Below are positions 9,037 through 18,410 of a stretch of 64,000 bases of DNA, one piece after another. The notes under the pieces are model-generated. The model was given only the letters and a program-made list of their open reading frames with translations, was not told the DNA's origin and did not search any database. Numbering within the stretch: position 1 is the stretch's first letter; every line of letters begins with the position of its first letter. Source of the DNA: Mycobacterium sp. MFM001 (lineage in GTDB: Bacteria > Actinomycetota > Actinomycetes > Mycobacteriales > Mycobacteriaceae). Where the stretch lies: contig NZ_BFAB01000007.1 of the NCBI RefSeq assembly GCF_003402475.1, forward strand, positions 248,001-312,000. The letters are read 5' to 3'. A program made the position numbers and the translations under genes.

Positions 9037-10830
9037 GTGCAGACGACTGCGGCGCAGCTGCTGCCGCTGCTGGTCGCGGTGCCCATCGTGGCGGGCTGCC
9101 TGCTGCTCGCGCTCGGTGCCCGGGCCTCGCGTACGACGGCGACGTGGCTGACATTGGCGGTGTCGATCGCCTCGGCCGGCGTTGCCGGGTTCGCTGCAGT
9201 GGCCGCACGGGAGCACATGCTGGTGACCTGGATCGGCGGCTGGTCCATGCTGGGGCGCGCAACGGTCGGCATCGCGCTCGCGGCGGACCCGTTGTCCGCC
9301 GGCCTGGCGACGTTGGTGAGCGTGTTGATGGCCTGTGCGGCGCTCTACAGCCGTCGGGGCCTCGACGAGGCCGGCCCCCGCTTCGATGCGCTGATGCTGC
9401 TGTTCCTGGCGGCGATGAACGGCTTTGTGCTGGCGAGCGATTTGTTCAACCTATTCGTGTTTCTGGAGCTGATGGGCGCCGTCGCCTATGCGTTGACCGG
9501 CATCAAGATCGAAGACAAGTCGGCGATCCAGGGCGCGCTCAATTTCGGGATCGTCCAATCGCTTTCGGCGTGCCTGTCGCTGGTCGGCATCGCGATGCTC
9601 TACGCGCAGGTGGGCCAGCTGGGCATGGCTCAGGCAGGGATGGCGCTGGCGCGGGGTGCACCCAAGGCGGTCACCGTCGCCGCGTTCGTGCTGATCCTCG
9701 CCGGGCTGCTGGTGAAGGGCGCCATTGTGCCGCTGCACTTTTGGCTGGCCGACGCACACGCCGTCGCGCCAGCCGGGGTGTGCGTGCTGTTCTCCGGCGT
9801 GATGGTCGAGCTCGGCCTCTACGGGATGTGGCGGGTGTACTGGGTGACGTTCGCCGGGGCGCTGCCGCGCTCGGCCGTCGAGCACACCTTCGTGGTCGTG
9901 GGGGTGCTGACGGCGGCAGTTGGCGCCGTAATGTGCCTGCTGCAGCGGCATCTCAAGCGGCTGCTTGCCTATTCGACGATCGGCCACATGGGCTTGTTTT
10001 TGGTGACCACTGCGACGCTGCGGCCCGAAGCGGTCGGCGGGACCGCGGTGTACGTGGTGGGCCATGCCGGGGCGAAGTCGGCACTGTTCTTGATCGTGGG
10101 GCTGCTGCTCGACCGCCATCAGACGGTCGACGAATTCGAGCTGTCCGGGCGTGGGCGAGGCCAATGGTTGTTGGGTGGGTTCTACCTGCTGGCGGCCGCG
10201 GCGCTGGCCGGGTTGCCGCCGTTCGGCACGGCGCTGGGAAAGTCGTTGTGCGAGGAGACGATCGAGTCGGGATGGGGTGCTGTGCTGTTCCTGGTGATCT
10301 CGGCGGTCACCGGCGGCGCGGTGTTGCGTGCCGGCGTGCGGTGCTTCACCCGATGGGGCAGTGGCGCGGAGGAATCCACGAACGGTGCGACGAAGGGGGA
10401 GGAGGAACCGGACACGGTGTTGAGCCGCACCCCGCCGAGCATGTACGTCGCGATCGCCGTGCTGTTGGCCGGCTGCCTCGCGGTCGGTGTGCTGCCCGGA
10501 GTATCCGAGGCCGCGCACGTTGCCGGACGACACTTCGTCGACACGGCCGGCTACCTGGCCGCCATCCTCGGGCACAGCACCAGTGCGCCGGCCGGTCCGG
10601 CGCCGGGTTGGTCTGTCTGGGGGATAGTCCTGGCGTTGATCGCAGTCACAGCCGCCGTCGGCGTGGCAGCTATTGGCTTGCGGGACAATAAATCTGCACT
10701 ACGGCGTGTGTACGAACCGGCTGTCGCGGTGCTACACAAGGTTCACTCGGGACACGTTGGCGACTATGCCGCCTGGTTATTCGCCGCGCTGAGTGTGCTG
10801 GCGGCGGCGATGGGCATCCAGGTCCGGTGA
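9037..10830 (+). CDS. mrpD: Na+/H+ antiporter subunit D (MrpD, NuoN/M-like)
   Basis: A 597-residue polytopic membrane protein with about 14 helices, homologous to the proton-pumping NuoL/M/N subunits. The key helix-5 glutamate is in [17 protein letters not shown], the proton-channel Lys/His are in [25 protein letters not shown], and the conserved segment [17 protein letters not shown] follows. A hydrophilic insert near residues 445-470 separates the last helices. Translation starts at GTG 9037. It is the last gene of the nine-gene run from 5742. Confidence 0.93.
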   Translation: MQTTAAQLLPLLVAVPIVAGCLLLALGARASRTTATWLTLAVSIASAGVAGFAAVAAREHMLVTWIGGWSMLGRATVGIALAADPLSAGLATLVSVLMACAALYSRRGLDEAGPRFDALMLLFLAAMNGFVLASDLFNLFVFLELMGAVAYALTGIKIEDKSAIQGALNFGIVQSLSACLSLVGIAMLYAQVGQLGMAQAGMALARGAPKAVTVAAFVLILAGLLVKGAIVPLHFWLADAHAVAPAGVCVLFSGVMVELGLYGMWRVYWVTFAGALPRSAVEHTFVVVGVLTAAVGAVMCLLQRHLKRLLAYSTIGHMGLFLVTTATLRPEAVGGTAVYVVGHAGAKSALFLIVGLLLDRHQTVDEFELSGRGRGQWLLGGFYLLAAAALAGLPPFGTALGKSLCEETIESGWGAVLFLVISAVTGGAVLRAGVRCFTRWGSGAEESTNGATKGEEEPDTVLSRTPPSMYVAIAVLLAGCLAVGVLPGVSEAAHVAGRHFVDTAGYLAAILGHSTSAPAGPAPGWSVWGIVLALIAVTAAVGVAAIGLRDNKSALRRVYEPAVAVLHKVHSGHVGDYAAWLFAALSVLAAAMGIQVR

Positions 10831-10930
10831 GCAACACTCAGGAGATCGCTGGTCGGTATACTGCAGGTGGCGTCGGGGGTCGAGGGATTGACAAGTCGTC
10901 GTAGTCCGGCGTAAAAATCGGGAGCCCGCA

Positions 10931-11650
10931 ATGAGCGACGAATCTCAACCTAAGCAGGACATTTATCTCGATTTGGGGCGGCTGGCGCGCAGCTTGCAAA
11001 GTCAGCAGGCGAGCGACCTTGATTCCGACCGACTGTTGCGCGGGGTGACCGAACTTGCCACGCAGATTCTGCCGGGGGTGGCGCATGGCGGCGTGGCACT
11101 CGTCGTCAACCGCCGCCGCCGAGCACTTGAATCGGTCGCTGCCACCGGGGCGGTCGCCAGAGCGATTGACAGGCTGCAGGACGAGCATCAGCAAGGGCCG
11201 TGCCTGGAATCGCTGTGGAACCAGTACACCGTCCGCGTCGACGACTATGACCAGGAGACGCGTTGGCCCGACTTCGTCGCCGATTTGGTCGAACAGACAC
11301 CCGTGCGCTCTAGTTTGTCCATCCAGCTCTACACCAACGAAAATGAGCTCGGGACGCTCAACTTGTACTCTGAAGAAGCCGGCACCTTCACGCCTGAAAT
11401 CGAGGAACTTGCGGTGGCGCTGGCCGCTCAAGCAGCTGTCGGACTCGCCGCCGCCCGCAGCAGCGACGACCTGCGGAGTGCATTGGCCTCGCGCGACATC
11501 ATCGGCCAAGCCAAGGGCATCATCATGGAAAGCTATAAGGTCACTTCGGGCGAGGCTTTCATTCTGCTTACCAAGCTGTCGCAGAATTCGAACACACCCC
11601 TATACGAGATCGCTCGCAAACTCGTGTTCGCAGACCGCCCGCCGACATAG
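10931..11650 (+). CDS. GAF-ANTAR domain RNA-binding regulator
   Basis: A 239-residue cytosolic regulator. A GAF sensory domain covers roughly residues 35-170 (LLRGVTELATQILPGVAHGGVALV ... ALAAQAAVGLAAARSSDDL). A C-terminal ANTAR domain (residues 175-232) has the diagnostic IIGQAKGIIMESYKVTSGEAFILLTKLSQNSNTPLYEIARKLV. ANTAR domains bind paired hexanucleotide RNA hairpins and antiterminate transcription; the target here is unknown. GGGAG precedes ATG 10931. A TTGACA (10888-10893) with a TAAAAA 18 bp downstream may be the promoter. The stop is followed 3 bp later by a truncated acyltransferase frame. Confidence 0.92.
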   Translation: MSDESQPKQDIYLDLGRLARSLQSQQASDLDSDRLLRGVTELATQILPGVAHGGVALVVNRRRRALESVAATGAVARAIDRLQDEHQQGPCLESLWNQYTVRVDDYDQETRWPDFVADLVEQTPVRSSLSIQLYTNENELGTLNLYSEEAGTFTPEIEELAVALAAQAAVGLAAARSSDDLRSALASRDIIGQAKGIIMESYKVTSGEAFILLTKLSQNSNTPLYEIARKLVFADRPPT

Positions 11651-11653
11651 CAC

Positions 11654-12745
11654 GTGCGGTCGCTCGAAGGCCTCGCCGACGGGCGATTCGCCATCTACAT
11701 CAAAACGCATCGTGCACTGGCCGACGGGGTTTCGGCGATGCGGTTGTTACAGCAGACGGTCAGCTCAGACCCCGGTCAGCGCGGGATGCCGGCCCTATGG
11801 GAGACAACCGAGCCTGCCGCGAAACCCGCTGGGACACATGATGTTTTAGATGCTGGGTGGCGTGTGGTCAGTGCGACCAGAGACCTCGCGGGAGTACCGG
11901 CCGCGCTTGTCGACACCGCCTGGCGGGCGGTGCGAGGCCGCGGAGGTCCTCTGAGCCTGGCCGCACCGCATACCCCGCTCAGCGTACCAATAAGCGACGC
12001 AAGGACATTCGCCGGATGCACCTTCCCCATCGACCGGCTGCGGCTGGTCGCCAAGCACACCGAAGCCACCCTCAACGACCTCGTGCTCGCCATGTGCTCG
12101 GGCGCACTCCGCCGCTACCTATTGGCCCGCAACGCGCTGCCGACCGCGCCGCTGATGGCGATGGTGCCGGTATCGTTGCGCGGCGACGAGCCCGTTGTCA
12201 CGGCGGGTGAGGTACCCGGCAACAACATCGGGACCTTGATGTGCTCGCTGGGCACTCACCTGGCCGACCCGGCCGAACGACTCGCGGCGGTGCAGACCAG
12301 TATGGGCGAGGGCAAGGCCGCGTCCGCCGGCCGCAGCCGGCTGCAGGTTTTGGCGATGAGCGCGCTCGGCGCCGCGCCGCTAGCGCTCGCCATGGCGCTG
12401 GGCCGTACGTCTGGCCCGCCGCGCCCGCCGAACGTCATGATTTCCAACGTTCCCGGCCCGGCCACCCCGCTGTACTGGAACGGCGCACGCTTCGACCCGC
12501 TCTACCCGCTGTCTGTTCCGGTTGACGGGCAGACCCTCAACATCACCTGCACCAGTACCAACGGCCAGCTCGCCTTCGGCTTGACCGGCTGCCGTCGCGC
12601 CGTTCCGGCGATCGGTACCCTCGCAGATTTCCTCGGCCGCGAACTCGACCTCCTTGACGTCTTCCATCGACTCCCCGCGTCGAGCCGCCGTGATCGCAGC
12701 GCGCGACCGCGCCGACGCCGTCCTACCCGCCCAAGACCTGGATGA
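11654..12745 (+). pseudogene. 5'-truncated wax ester synthase/diacylglycerol acyltransferase
   Basis: This frame of up to 363 residues matches the C-terminal two thirds of WS/DGAT proteins (LEGLADGRFAIYIKTHRALADG, PLMAMVPVSLRG, GNNIGTLMCSL, VMISNVPGPATPLYWNGAR, NITCTSTNGQLAFGLTGC). It lacks about 120 N-terminal residues, and the catalytic HHxxxDG motif reads HRALADG, with Arg for the second His. It opens at GTG 11654, directly after the ANTAR gene stop, without a clear ribosome-binding site. I infer a deletion remnant, probably inactive as a triacylglycerol synthase. A short product could still be made by read-on from the upstream gene. Confidence 0.75.
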
Positions 12746-12781
12746 CAGGTTCGGTCTCGACCCGGCAACCAACCCTGGACT

Positions 12782-13957
12782 TCATCGACACCGAGGGTTG
12801 CAGCGGGCTACGGGTGTACCCACGAGCCGGAACTCCTCACTCCTGTCTATCTGCGGGTCAACCCCTTTCTGGAAGAGGATGATGATGTCCGAGCCGCCGA
12901 ACTGGAAGTAGCCGAACTCTTCTCCCTTGGCCATGTGCCGCCCGGCGGTCGAGGTGAGCACCACCGACGACACATGCGCCATACCCACCGGAATCACGGC
13001 GACGACGCCGATGTCGCCGCAGTCGGATTGCGCGGTGTCGATGGTCACCACGCCTCGCGTCTGGGAGAACTCGTATCCACTGCTGGCGCTGTCGCTGCCT
13101 TGGAGCTGCTGATCTTCGATGCCCACCTGCATGAAGACCTTGCCGTTGATCCGGAACGACTCGTTGACCAGGCCTCCGACCGGCAGGTGGTAGCGGTGAT
13201 AGGCATGCACCGGCAGCATGTAGTGCACGAACGTGCCCCCGGCGAAGCTCTCGGCGTACTTGCTGCCTTCGATGAGTTGCTTGATGTTGCCGTACTTTTC
13301 GCTCTTGACAGTGGTGGCGGGAATGTACGACTCGGCGTCGATGTCGTAGGCGTGCTGGTAACTGCAGTCGGCCGGCCGGGTGATCACCGCATTGCTACCT
13401 GGTTCGGCGATCCGGCGCAACCCGCCGTTGATTTCTCGGGCAATGAATTGATTCGCGGTCAGCCAGCCGCTGGGAGCGTTCGGCGTGCCGTCGATCAGTG
13501 ATTCGTGAAGGCGGTACTCGGGCGCGTTGTCCATGAACGACTGCAACGCCTCCGGGCTGAACGACTCCGGCGAGTCCAGGAACTCGCCCCACTCACGGGC
13601 AAACTCGGTCATCCACTCCCGGAACACGTCGGAGTCTTGCAGCGCCTTGTCGCCGACTTTCTGACTCGCCAGAAAGTAGAAGTGGCTCATCCGGTCGCTG
13701 AGCTCTTGGGCGCTGCCCTCTTGCTTCCAGGCTGCCGCATCCGTTTCGTGAGGGACCCACCGCACGAAGCGCTTCACATACTCCTCGTACTGACCGATGT
13801 CGGTGGGCCATTCCAGCGCCTCGAACAGCTGGGGGTCTAGGTCGGCCTCAGCCCACTCCCGGGCCTTGACCAACGAGCCCTCCAGCAGATCGGCCAGGCT
13901 CGGCTCGTTATCGAGCGTCTTTCGCAGTTTCGCGACGATCGCTTCGGGCGGGCCCAT
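12782..13957 (-). CDS. Phosphatidylserine decarboxylase-related protein
   Basis: A 391-residue protein. The N-terminal third is an acidic helical domain of the type found before PSD-like domains in actinobacteria and fungi. The C-terminal part carries PSD hallmarks: VHYMLPVHAYHRYHLPVGG (about residues 244-262), GVVAVIPVGMAHVSSV, and the pyruvoyl self-cleavage motif GGSD at about 354-357 in EFGYFQFGGSDIIILFQ. GAGGAG lies 7 bp upstream of ATG 13957. It is not the housekeeping psd, which normally accompanies pssA. It could decarboxylate a serine-headgroup lipid or another amino-acid derivative. Confidence 0.85.
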   Translation of the reverse strand: MGPPEAIVAKLRKTLDNEPSLADLLEGSLVKAREWAEADLDPQLFEALEWPTDIGQYEEYVKRFVRWVPHETDAAAWKQEGSAQELSDRMSHFYFLASQKVGDKALQDSDVFREWMTEFAREWGEFLDSPESFSPEALQSFMDNAPEYRLHESLIDGTPNAPSGWLTANQFIAREINGGLRRIAEPGSNAVITRPADCSYQHAYDIDAESYIPATTVKSEKYGNIKQLIEGSKYAESFAGGTFVHYMLPVHAYHRYHLPVGGLVNESFRINGKVFMQVGIEDQQLQGSDSASSGYEFSQTRGVVTIDTAQSDCGDIGVVAVIPVGMAHVSSVVLTSTAGRHMAKGEEFGYFQFGGSDIIILFQKGVDPQIDRSEEFRLVGTPVARCNPRCR

Positions 13958-14081
13958 GGGGATACTCCTCGATGCTGTGCTTGTCCGTCCCATCGGAGAT
14001 ACCCGCAGAAAAGGTGATTTACCCGGCTTCGTCGCGGTTGTGGACGGGTACTCGGGTCACCTGGGAAAGGACGCGTGGGCG

Positions 14082-14504
14082 ATGGCTGACAACATCGAAG
14101 AGAAACCCGCTCAGGCCTCGGTCGAGCCGGTACTGGACTCGGTCGGGCCCGACGAGCTCAGCGCCGTTCACCTGGTCATTGCCTCGGGCGAGCCGCAGCG
14201 CGTCGGCAGATTCTGGTTCTTCCTCGACGGCCAGCGCTGGGAGTGGTCGGACGCCGTGGCGCGAATGCACGGCTACGAGCCGGGGACGGTGGTGCCCACC
14301 ACCGAACTGCTACTGCAGCACAAGCATCCCGAGGATCGTCAGCGCGTCGCCGCGGTGCTGGGCCGGGTGCTTTCGGGTGAGTCGAGGTCCGCGTCCTTGC
14401 CGCGCGGTTTCTTTCCGCCGTCGCGGGCAAGGTGTCAACCGACTCCGTGGCGCACGTGGACCACGCCCTGCTCACCTTGGACTAGTGAACGGGTGTACTT
14501 CTAA
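14082..14504 (+). pseudogene. Truncated PAS-domain gene
   Basis: The first 110 codons encode a PAS_3-type fold (GRFWFFLDGQRWEWSDAVARMHGYEPGTVVPTTELLLQHKHPEDRQRVAAVLGRVL) of the kind that in mycobacteria precedes an ANTAR output domain. After LSGESRS the sequence stops resembling PAS and becomes a low-complexity tail that ends at 14504. An alternative frame over about 14385-14485 reads ARFLSAVAGKVSTDSVAHVD, resembling a MazF-type C-terminus. This suggests a deletion that joined two broken genes. Output domain absent; probably non-functional. Confidence 0.65.
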
Positions 14505-14621
14505 CTGGCGAAACTTTCTAGGGGTTTGACCACTGCTATTCCGGTGGTACCGTCACTTTCAGTGAACAGCCGTGCTCATTAGCTTGAGTGCGCGCTACCG
14601 GATCTCCCGGCCCTGGAGGGG

Positions 14622-16460
14622 ATGACTGTGGGACTAGCTGTTCTTGCCGAGGCGCCGGCGCGTGGCGCCGGGCTGAACCAGGTGATCGGTCTGTCGATCG
14701 CCGCGGCAGTGATCGCCGCGTTGATGCTGTGGACCGGCTATGCGCACCGCACCCACCGGATCACCTGGCTGGCGCGCGCCGCCGACTGGATGGGCCGGAA
14801 GTTCGACAACCCGCCGTGGGTGGCGCTGCCGGTGCTGGTATTCACCACGTCGATCATCTGTGCGCTGTTCGGGTTCATCTGGGACGTCAGCTGGCATATC
14901 GGCAACGGCCGCGACCCCGGCCCGCTGGCCAACCCGGCGCACTACTTCATCGTGATCGGTTTGTTCGGCATCTTTCTGGCCGGCGCGATCGCGGTCGTCG
15001 TGCCGTTCGAGAAACCCGGGCGGGCGGCGGTGCGCATCACTCGCGACTGGTACGCACCTGTCGGCGGCGTGCTGATGGCCGGTTGCGGGCTGTACGCGCT
15101 GATTGGCTTTCCGCTCGACGACATCTGGCACCGCATCTTCGGCCAAGACGTAACACTGTGGGGCCCAACCCATCTGATGATGATCGGCGGCGCCGGCTTC
15201 TCTTTGTTTGCGATGCTGATGCTGGATTACGAAGGGGGGCAAGTACTTCCCGACGCGCCGATCAAGGGACTGTTCGTCAGGCTTCTGCGCTACCTGTCGT
15301 TCGGCGGGTTGTTCATCGGGATGTCGGTGTGGCAGATCGAGTTCGACTTCGGTGTGCCGCAGTTCCGGTTGGTGTTCCAGCCGATGCTGATTGCCGCGGC
15401 GGCGGCCGTCGCGTCTGTGGCAGCCCGCATGACGATGGGGCGTGGCGGGGCGATTATCGCGGCGCTGTTCGCGATCACGTTGCGCGCCGCGGTGGCGATA
15501 ATGGTCGGCCCGATTTTGGGTGCGCCGATCAACTGGTTCCCGCTGTATCTGGGTCCGGCGGTGGTGGTCGAATTGCTGGCTCTCACACCGCTTCTGCGCC
15601 GCCCGATGCTGTTCGGCGCCGTCGGTGGTGCGCTAGTCGGCACGGTCGGACTGTGGCTGGAGTCGCTGTGGATCGGCGCGGTGTATCACTACCCGTGGCC
15701 GGTCAGCGCCTGGGGCGAAGCGCTGGCGATGGCGGTGCCGGCGTCGGTGCTGACCGGAATCTGCGGGGCGATGCTGGGCATGGTGCTGACCGGTCAACGC
15801 CTGCCCGGCCGCGCGATCGGCATCGCGGTGGTGGCGCTGACGGTCCTGGTGATCGGCGGTGCGGTGGCCAATGGACTGCACATCCGAGTGCCCAAACACG
15901 ACACGGCCATGATCACGTTGACCGATCTGCCCAGTCCACCGGGACAGCGGATGGTCTCCGCCGACGTGCAGATCAATCCACCCACCCTGGTCAGCGAGCA
16001 CCCCGATTGGCTGACCATCTTGTCGTGGCAGGGCCGCATGGAGCACCACCGCGGCCTGGTCATCGACTGGCTCGACAAAGTCGGACCCGGCCACTATCGC
16101 TCCACCCAGCCCATCCCGGTGTGGGGGACTTGGAAGACGCTGGTGCGCGTGCAGGACGGCAGGACAATGACCGGGGTGCCGATCTACGCCCCGGCCGACG
16201 ACGCCATTCCTGCGCCCGAGATTCCGGCATTGGGCTCCAGCACGCGGCCGTTCGTGCTGGAGGTGTCGATCCTGCAGCGCGAACGCGACCCGAACGTGCC
16301 CGCGTGGTTGTTCACCGCCGGCGGCATCGTGGTGCTGATCTTCACACTGATGGTCATCTCGGCGCTAACCTGGGGCGCCGGCCGGATCAACGCGGCCAAT
16401 ACCGTTCCCACCCAACCCGAAGAAGCAGCAGCCGACCTCTCCCCACCACAAGCCGCATGA
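14622..16460 (+). CDS. Large polytopic membrane protein with conserved histidines, function unknown
   Basis: A 612-residue protein with about 11-12 predicted transmembrane helices. A hydrophilic, probably extracytoplasmic domain (about residues 430-560) is followed by a last helix (WLFTAGGIVVLIFTLMVISAL). Histidine-rich segments at helix ends stand out: FIWDVSWHIGNGRD, NPAHYFIVIG, DDIWHRIFGQDVTLWGPTHLMMIGG. Such clusters suggest metal or haem contacts, but I recognise no named family. Start ATG 14622 has TGGAGGGG just upstream; a weak TTGACC/TACCGT promoter lies near 14525-14552. It is followed by an EthA-type monooxygenase gene on the same strand. Confidence 0.85.
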   Translation: MTVGLAVLAEAPARGAGLNQVIGLSIAAAVIAALMLWTGYAHRTHRITWLARAADWMGRKFDNPPWVALPVLVFTTSIICALFGFIWDVSWHIGNGRDPGPLANPAHYFIVIGLFGIFLAGAIAVVVPFEKPGRAAVRITRDWYAPVGGVLMAGCGLYALIGFPLDDIWHRIFGQDVTLWGPTHLMMIGGAGFSLFAMLMLDYEGGQVLPDAPIKGLFVRLLRYLSFGGLFIGMSVWQIEFDFGVPQFRLVFQPMLIAAAAAVASVAARMTMGRGGAIIAALFAITLRAAVAIMVGPILGAPINWFPLYLGPAVVVELLALTPLLRRPMLFGAVGGALVGTVGLWLESLWIGAVYHYPWPVSAWGEALAMAVPASVLTGICGAMLGMVLTGQRLPGRAIGIAVVALTVLVIGGAVANGLHIRVPKHDTAMITLTDLPSPPGQRMVSADVQINPPTLVSEHPDWLTILSWQGRMEHHRGLVIDWLDKVGPGHYRSTQPIPVWGTWKTLVRVQDGRTMTGVPIYAPADDAIPAPEIPALGSSTRPFVLEVSILQRERDPNVPAWLFTAGGIVVLIFTLMVISALTWGAGRINAANTVPTQPEEAAADLSPPQAA

Positions 16461-16518
16461 GGGCATGCGACCTCGCGAATTACCGAAACCGCTGCTCAAT
16501 CTGTTGTTACCGTGGGCT

Positions 16519-17988
16519 ATGGGCGAACACTTCGACGTCGTAATCGTGGGAGCCGGCATTTCGGGAATCAGCGCCGCCTGGCATCTGCAGGAACGCTGCC
16601 CCACCAAGAGTTACGCCATCCTGGAAAAGCGGCCGGACATGGGCGGCACCTGGAACCTGTTCCGGTACCCGGGCATCCGATCCGACTCCGACATGTACAC
16701 ACTCGGCTTTCGCTTCCGGCCGTGGAGCGGCAGCTTGGCCATCGCCGACGGCAAGTCGATCCTGGAGTACATCAAGGACACCGCCGCCACGTATGGCATC
16801 AACCAGCACATCCGGTTCAACCACAAGGTCGTCGGCGTCGACTGGTCGAGCGCCGAGAGCCGCTGGAGCGTGCGCGTCGAGACAGACGGGCAGGACAGCA
16901 CGATCAGCTGCTCGTTCCTGTTTTTGTGCAGCGGCTACTACAACTACGAGCAGGGTTACACACCAACGTTTCCCGGCCGCCAGGACTTCACCGGCCCGAT
17001 CATCCATCCGCAGCACTGGCCGGAAGACCTCGACTACAGCGGCAAGAACATCATCGTCATCGGCAGCGGTTCGACATCGGTGACACTGGTTCCCGCCCTT
17101 GCTAATTCGGGGGCCAAGCATGTCACGATGCTGCAGCGTTCACCGACCTACATCATCTCCCAGCCCGAGCGTGATCCCGTCGCGTCCGGGCTTAACCGCT
17201 GGCTGCCCAAAGGCCTGGCCTACGCCATGCTCCGGTGGAAGAACGTGGTACTGCAGGTAATGCTCTACCAGCTGTGCCGACGGTTCCCGCAGCGGATGCG
17301 CAAAGTCCTGATGGCCCTTGTCAAAAGCCAACTGCCCAAGGGGTATGACGTCGAAAAGCACTTCGGCCCGCGCTACAACCCGTGGGACCAACGGCTGTGT
17401 GTGGTGCCCAACGGCGACCTGTTCCGTGCCATCCGCCACGGCAACGTCGAGGTGGTCACCGACACCATCGACCGGTTCACTTCGACCGGCATCAAGCTCG
17501 GCTCGGGCCGCGAATTGGCCGCCGACATCATCGTCACCGCCACGGGACTCGACCTGCAACTGTTCGGCGGGGCGACCGGCACAGTCGACGGGCAGGAGGT
17601 GGACCTGACCCAGACAATGGCCTACAAGGGCATGATGCTTTCGGGTCTGCCCAACCTGGCCTACACCGTCGGCTACACCAACATCGGGTGGACCCTCAAG
17701 GCGGACCTCGTGTCGGAATTCGTCTGCCGCATCTTGAATTACATGGACGCCAACGGTTATGACGTCGTGGTACCCGAGCAGCCGGCCCCGGACGTCGAAG
17801 AGCGGCCGTTCCTGGATTTCACCCCGGGCTATGTCCTGCGCAAACTCGACGAGCTGCCCAAACAGGGCTCACGCAAACCGTGGCGGCTGAACCAGAACTA
17901 TCTGCTCGACGTGCAGATGATCAGGCGCGGCAAGGTCGACGACGAGGGGCTGCGGTTCACCAAAAAGCCTGTCTCGCTGGCGGCTTAG
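16519..17988 (+). CDS. ethA: EthA-type Baeyer-Villiger flavin monooxygenase
   Basis: An FAD/NADPH enzyme inserting oxygen into ketones or oxidising thioamides. From ATG 16519 it is 489 residues, the length of M. tuberculosis EthA, and by recall the two align almost end to end. FAD site: VVIVGAGISGISAAWHL. BVMO fingerprint: FTGPIIHPQHW at residues 157-167. NADPH site: IIVIGSGSTSVTLVPALA. C-terminal: VGYTNIGWTLKADLVSEFVCRILNYMD. An in-frame extension to 16465 is unlikely because homology begins at 16519. In M. tuberculosis ethA lies beside its repressor ethR; no TetR gene is present here. Confidence 0.85.
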   Translation: MGEHFDVVIVGAGISGISAAWHLQERCPTKSYAILEKRPDMGGTWNLFRYPGIRSDSDMYTLGFRFRPWSGSLAIADGKSILEYIKDTAATYGINQHIRFNHKVVGVDWSSAESRWSVRVETDGQDSTISCSFLFLCSGYYNYEQGYTPTFPGRQDFTGPIIHPQHWPEDLDYSGKNIIVIGSGSTSVTLVPALANSGAKHVTMLQRSPTYIISQPERDPVASGLNRWLPKGLAYAMLRWKNVVLQVMLYQLCRRFPQRMRKVLMALVKSQLPKGYDVEKHFGPRYNPWDQRLCVVPNGDLFRAIRHGNVEVVTDTIDRFTSTGIKLGSGRELAADIIVTATGLDLQLFGGATGTVDGQEVDLTQTMAYKGMMLSGLPNLAYTVGYTNIGWTLKADLVSEFVCRILNYMDANGYDVVVPEQPAPDVEERPFLDFTPGYVLRKLDELPKQGSRKPWRLNQNYLLDVQMIRRGKVDDEGLRFTKKPVSLAA

Positions 17989-17991
17989 CGA

Positions 17992-18408
17992 TCACACGTC
18001 GATCGTCACGCGGCAGCGCCACTCGTCGCCGGCGCGCCGGAATTCCAGCCCGGACAGCGCAACCGCCTTCGGTGACGCGCCGATCGTCGTGACGTCGTCA
18101 ATCGAAGCCACCGGCATGGTCAGCCGGAACGTTTGTCCGCCGATGTCCACGTCGGCGCCCGTCGGGATAACTCCTTGCGTGTCAAGCAGATAGATCAGCT
18201 GGTCGAGCGCCGCCACCAAGCGGTCCTCGTCGTCGGCGGCAGCCAGATCCAACGTGACGGTGTCGACGGGCCTCGCATCGGAGAGGTCGACGAAGCTGGC
18301 CGCCAACCCGACAACCGCCTCGCCGAGACATGCCTCACGGGTCGGTCCCCACGCCTCGATCGTCACGTCGGCCGGATGCGGCACAGTTCGATGTCCGCTG
18401 CCGGCCAC
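17992..18408 (-). CDS. Archease, RtcB activator
   Basis: A 138-residue protein with the archease N-terminal motif GHRTVPHPADVTIEAWG and the C-terminal PKAVALSGLEFRRAGDEWRCRVTIDV. Archease promotes guanylylation and turnover of the RNA ligase RtcB. GTG 18408 begins 2 bp after the rtcB stop (TGA 18413-18411), so the genes are translationally coupled. Longer frames upstream read through rtcB and are not real. The gene ends 3 bp from the convergent monooxygenase. Resembles Rv2630 of M. tuberculosis. Confidence 0.92.
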   Translation of the reverse strand: MAGSGHRTVPHPADVTIEAWGPTREACLGEAVVGLAASFVDLSDARPVDTVTLDLAAADDEDRLVAALDQLIYLLDTQGVIPTGADVDIGGQTFRLTMPVASIDDVTTIGASPKAVALSGLEFRRAGDEWRCRVTIDV

Positions 18409-18410
18409 GG

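Noticed and set aside
9144..10691. A 515-codon alternative frame within mrpD
   Set aside because: Arg-rich shadow of the genuine polytopic MrpD; no membrane pattern or homology.
14588..16543. A 651-codon open frame overlapping the membrane-protein gene in another frame
   Set aside because: It is Arg/Gly/Ala-rich shadow sequence without start-site support; the overlapping frame has clear transmembrane pattern and a ribosome-binding site.
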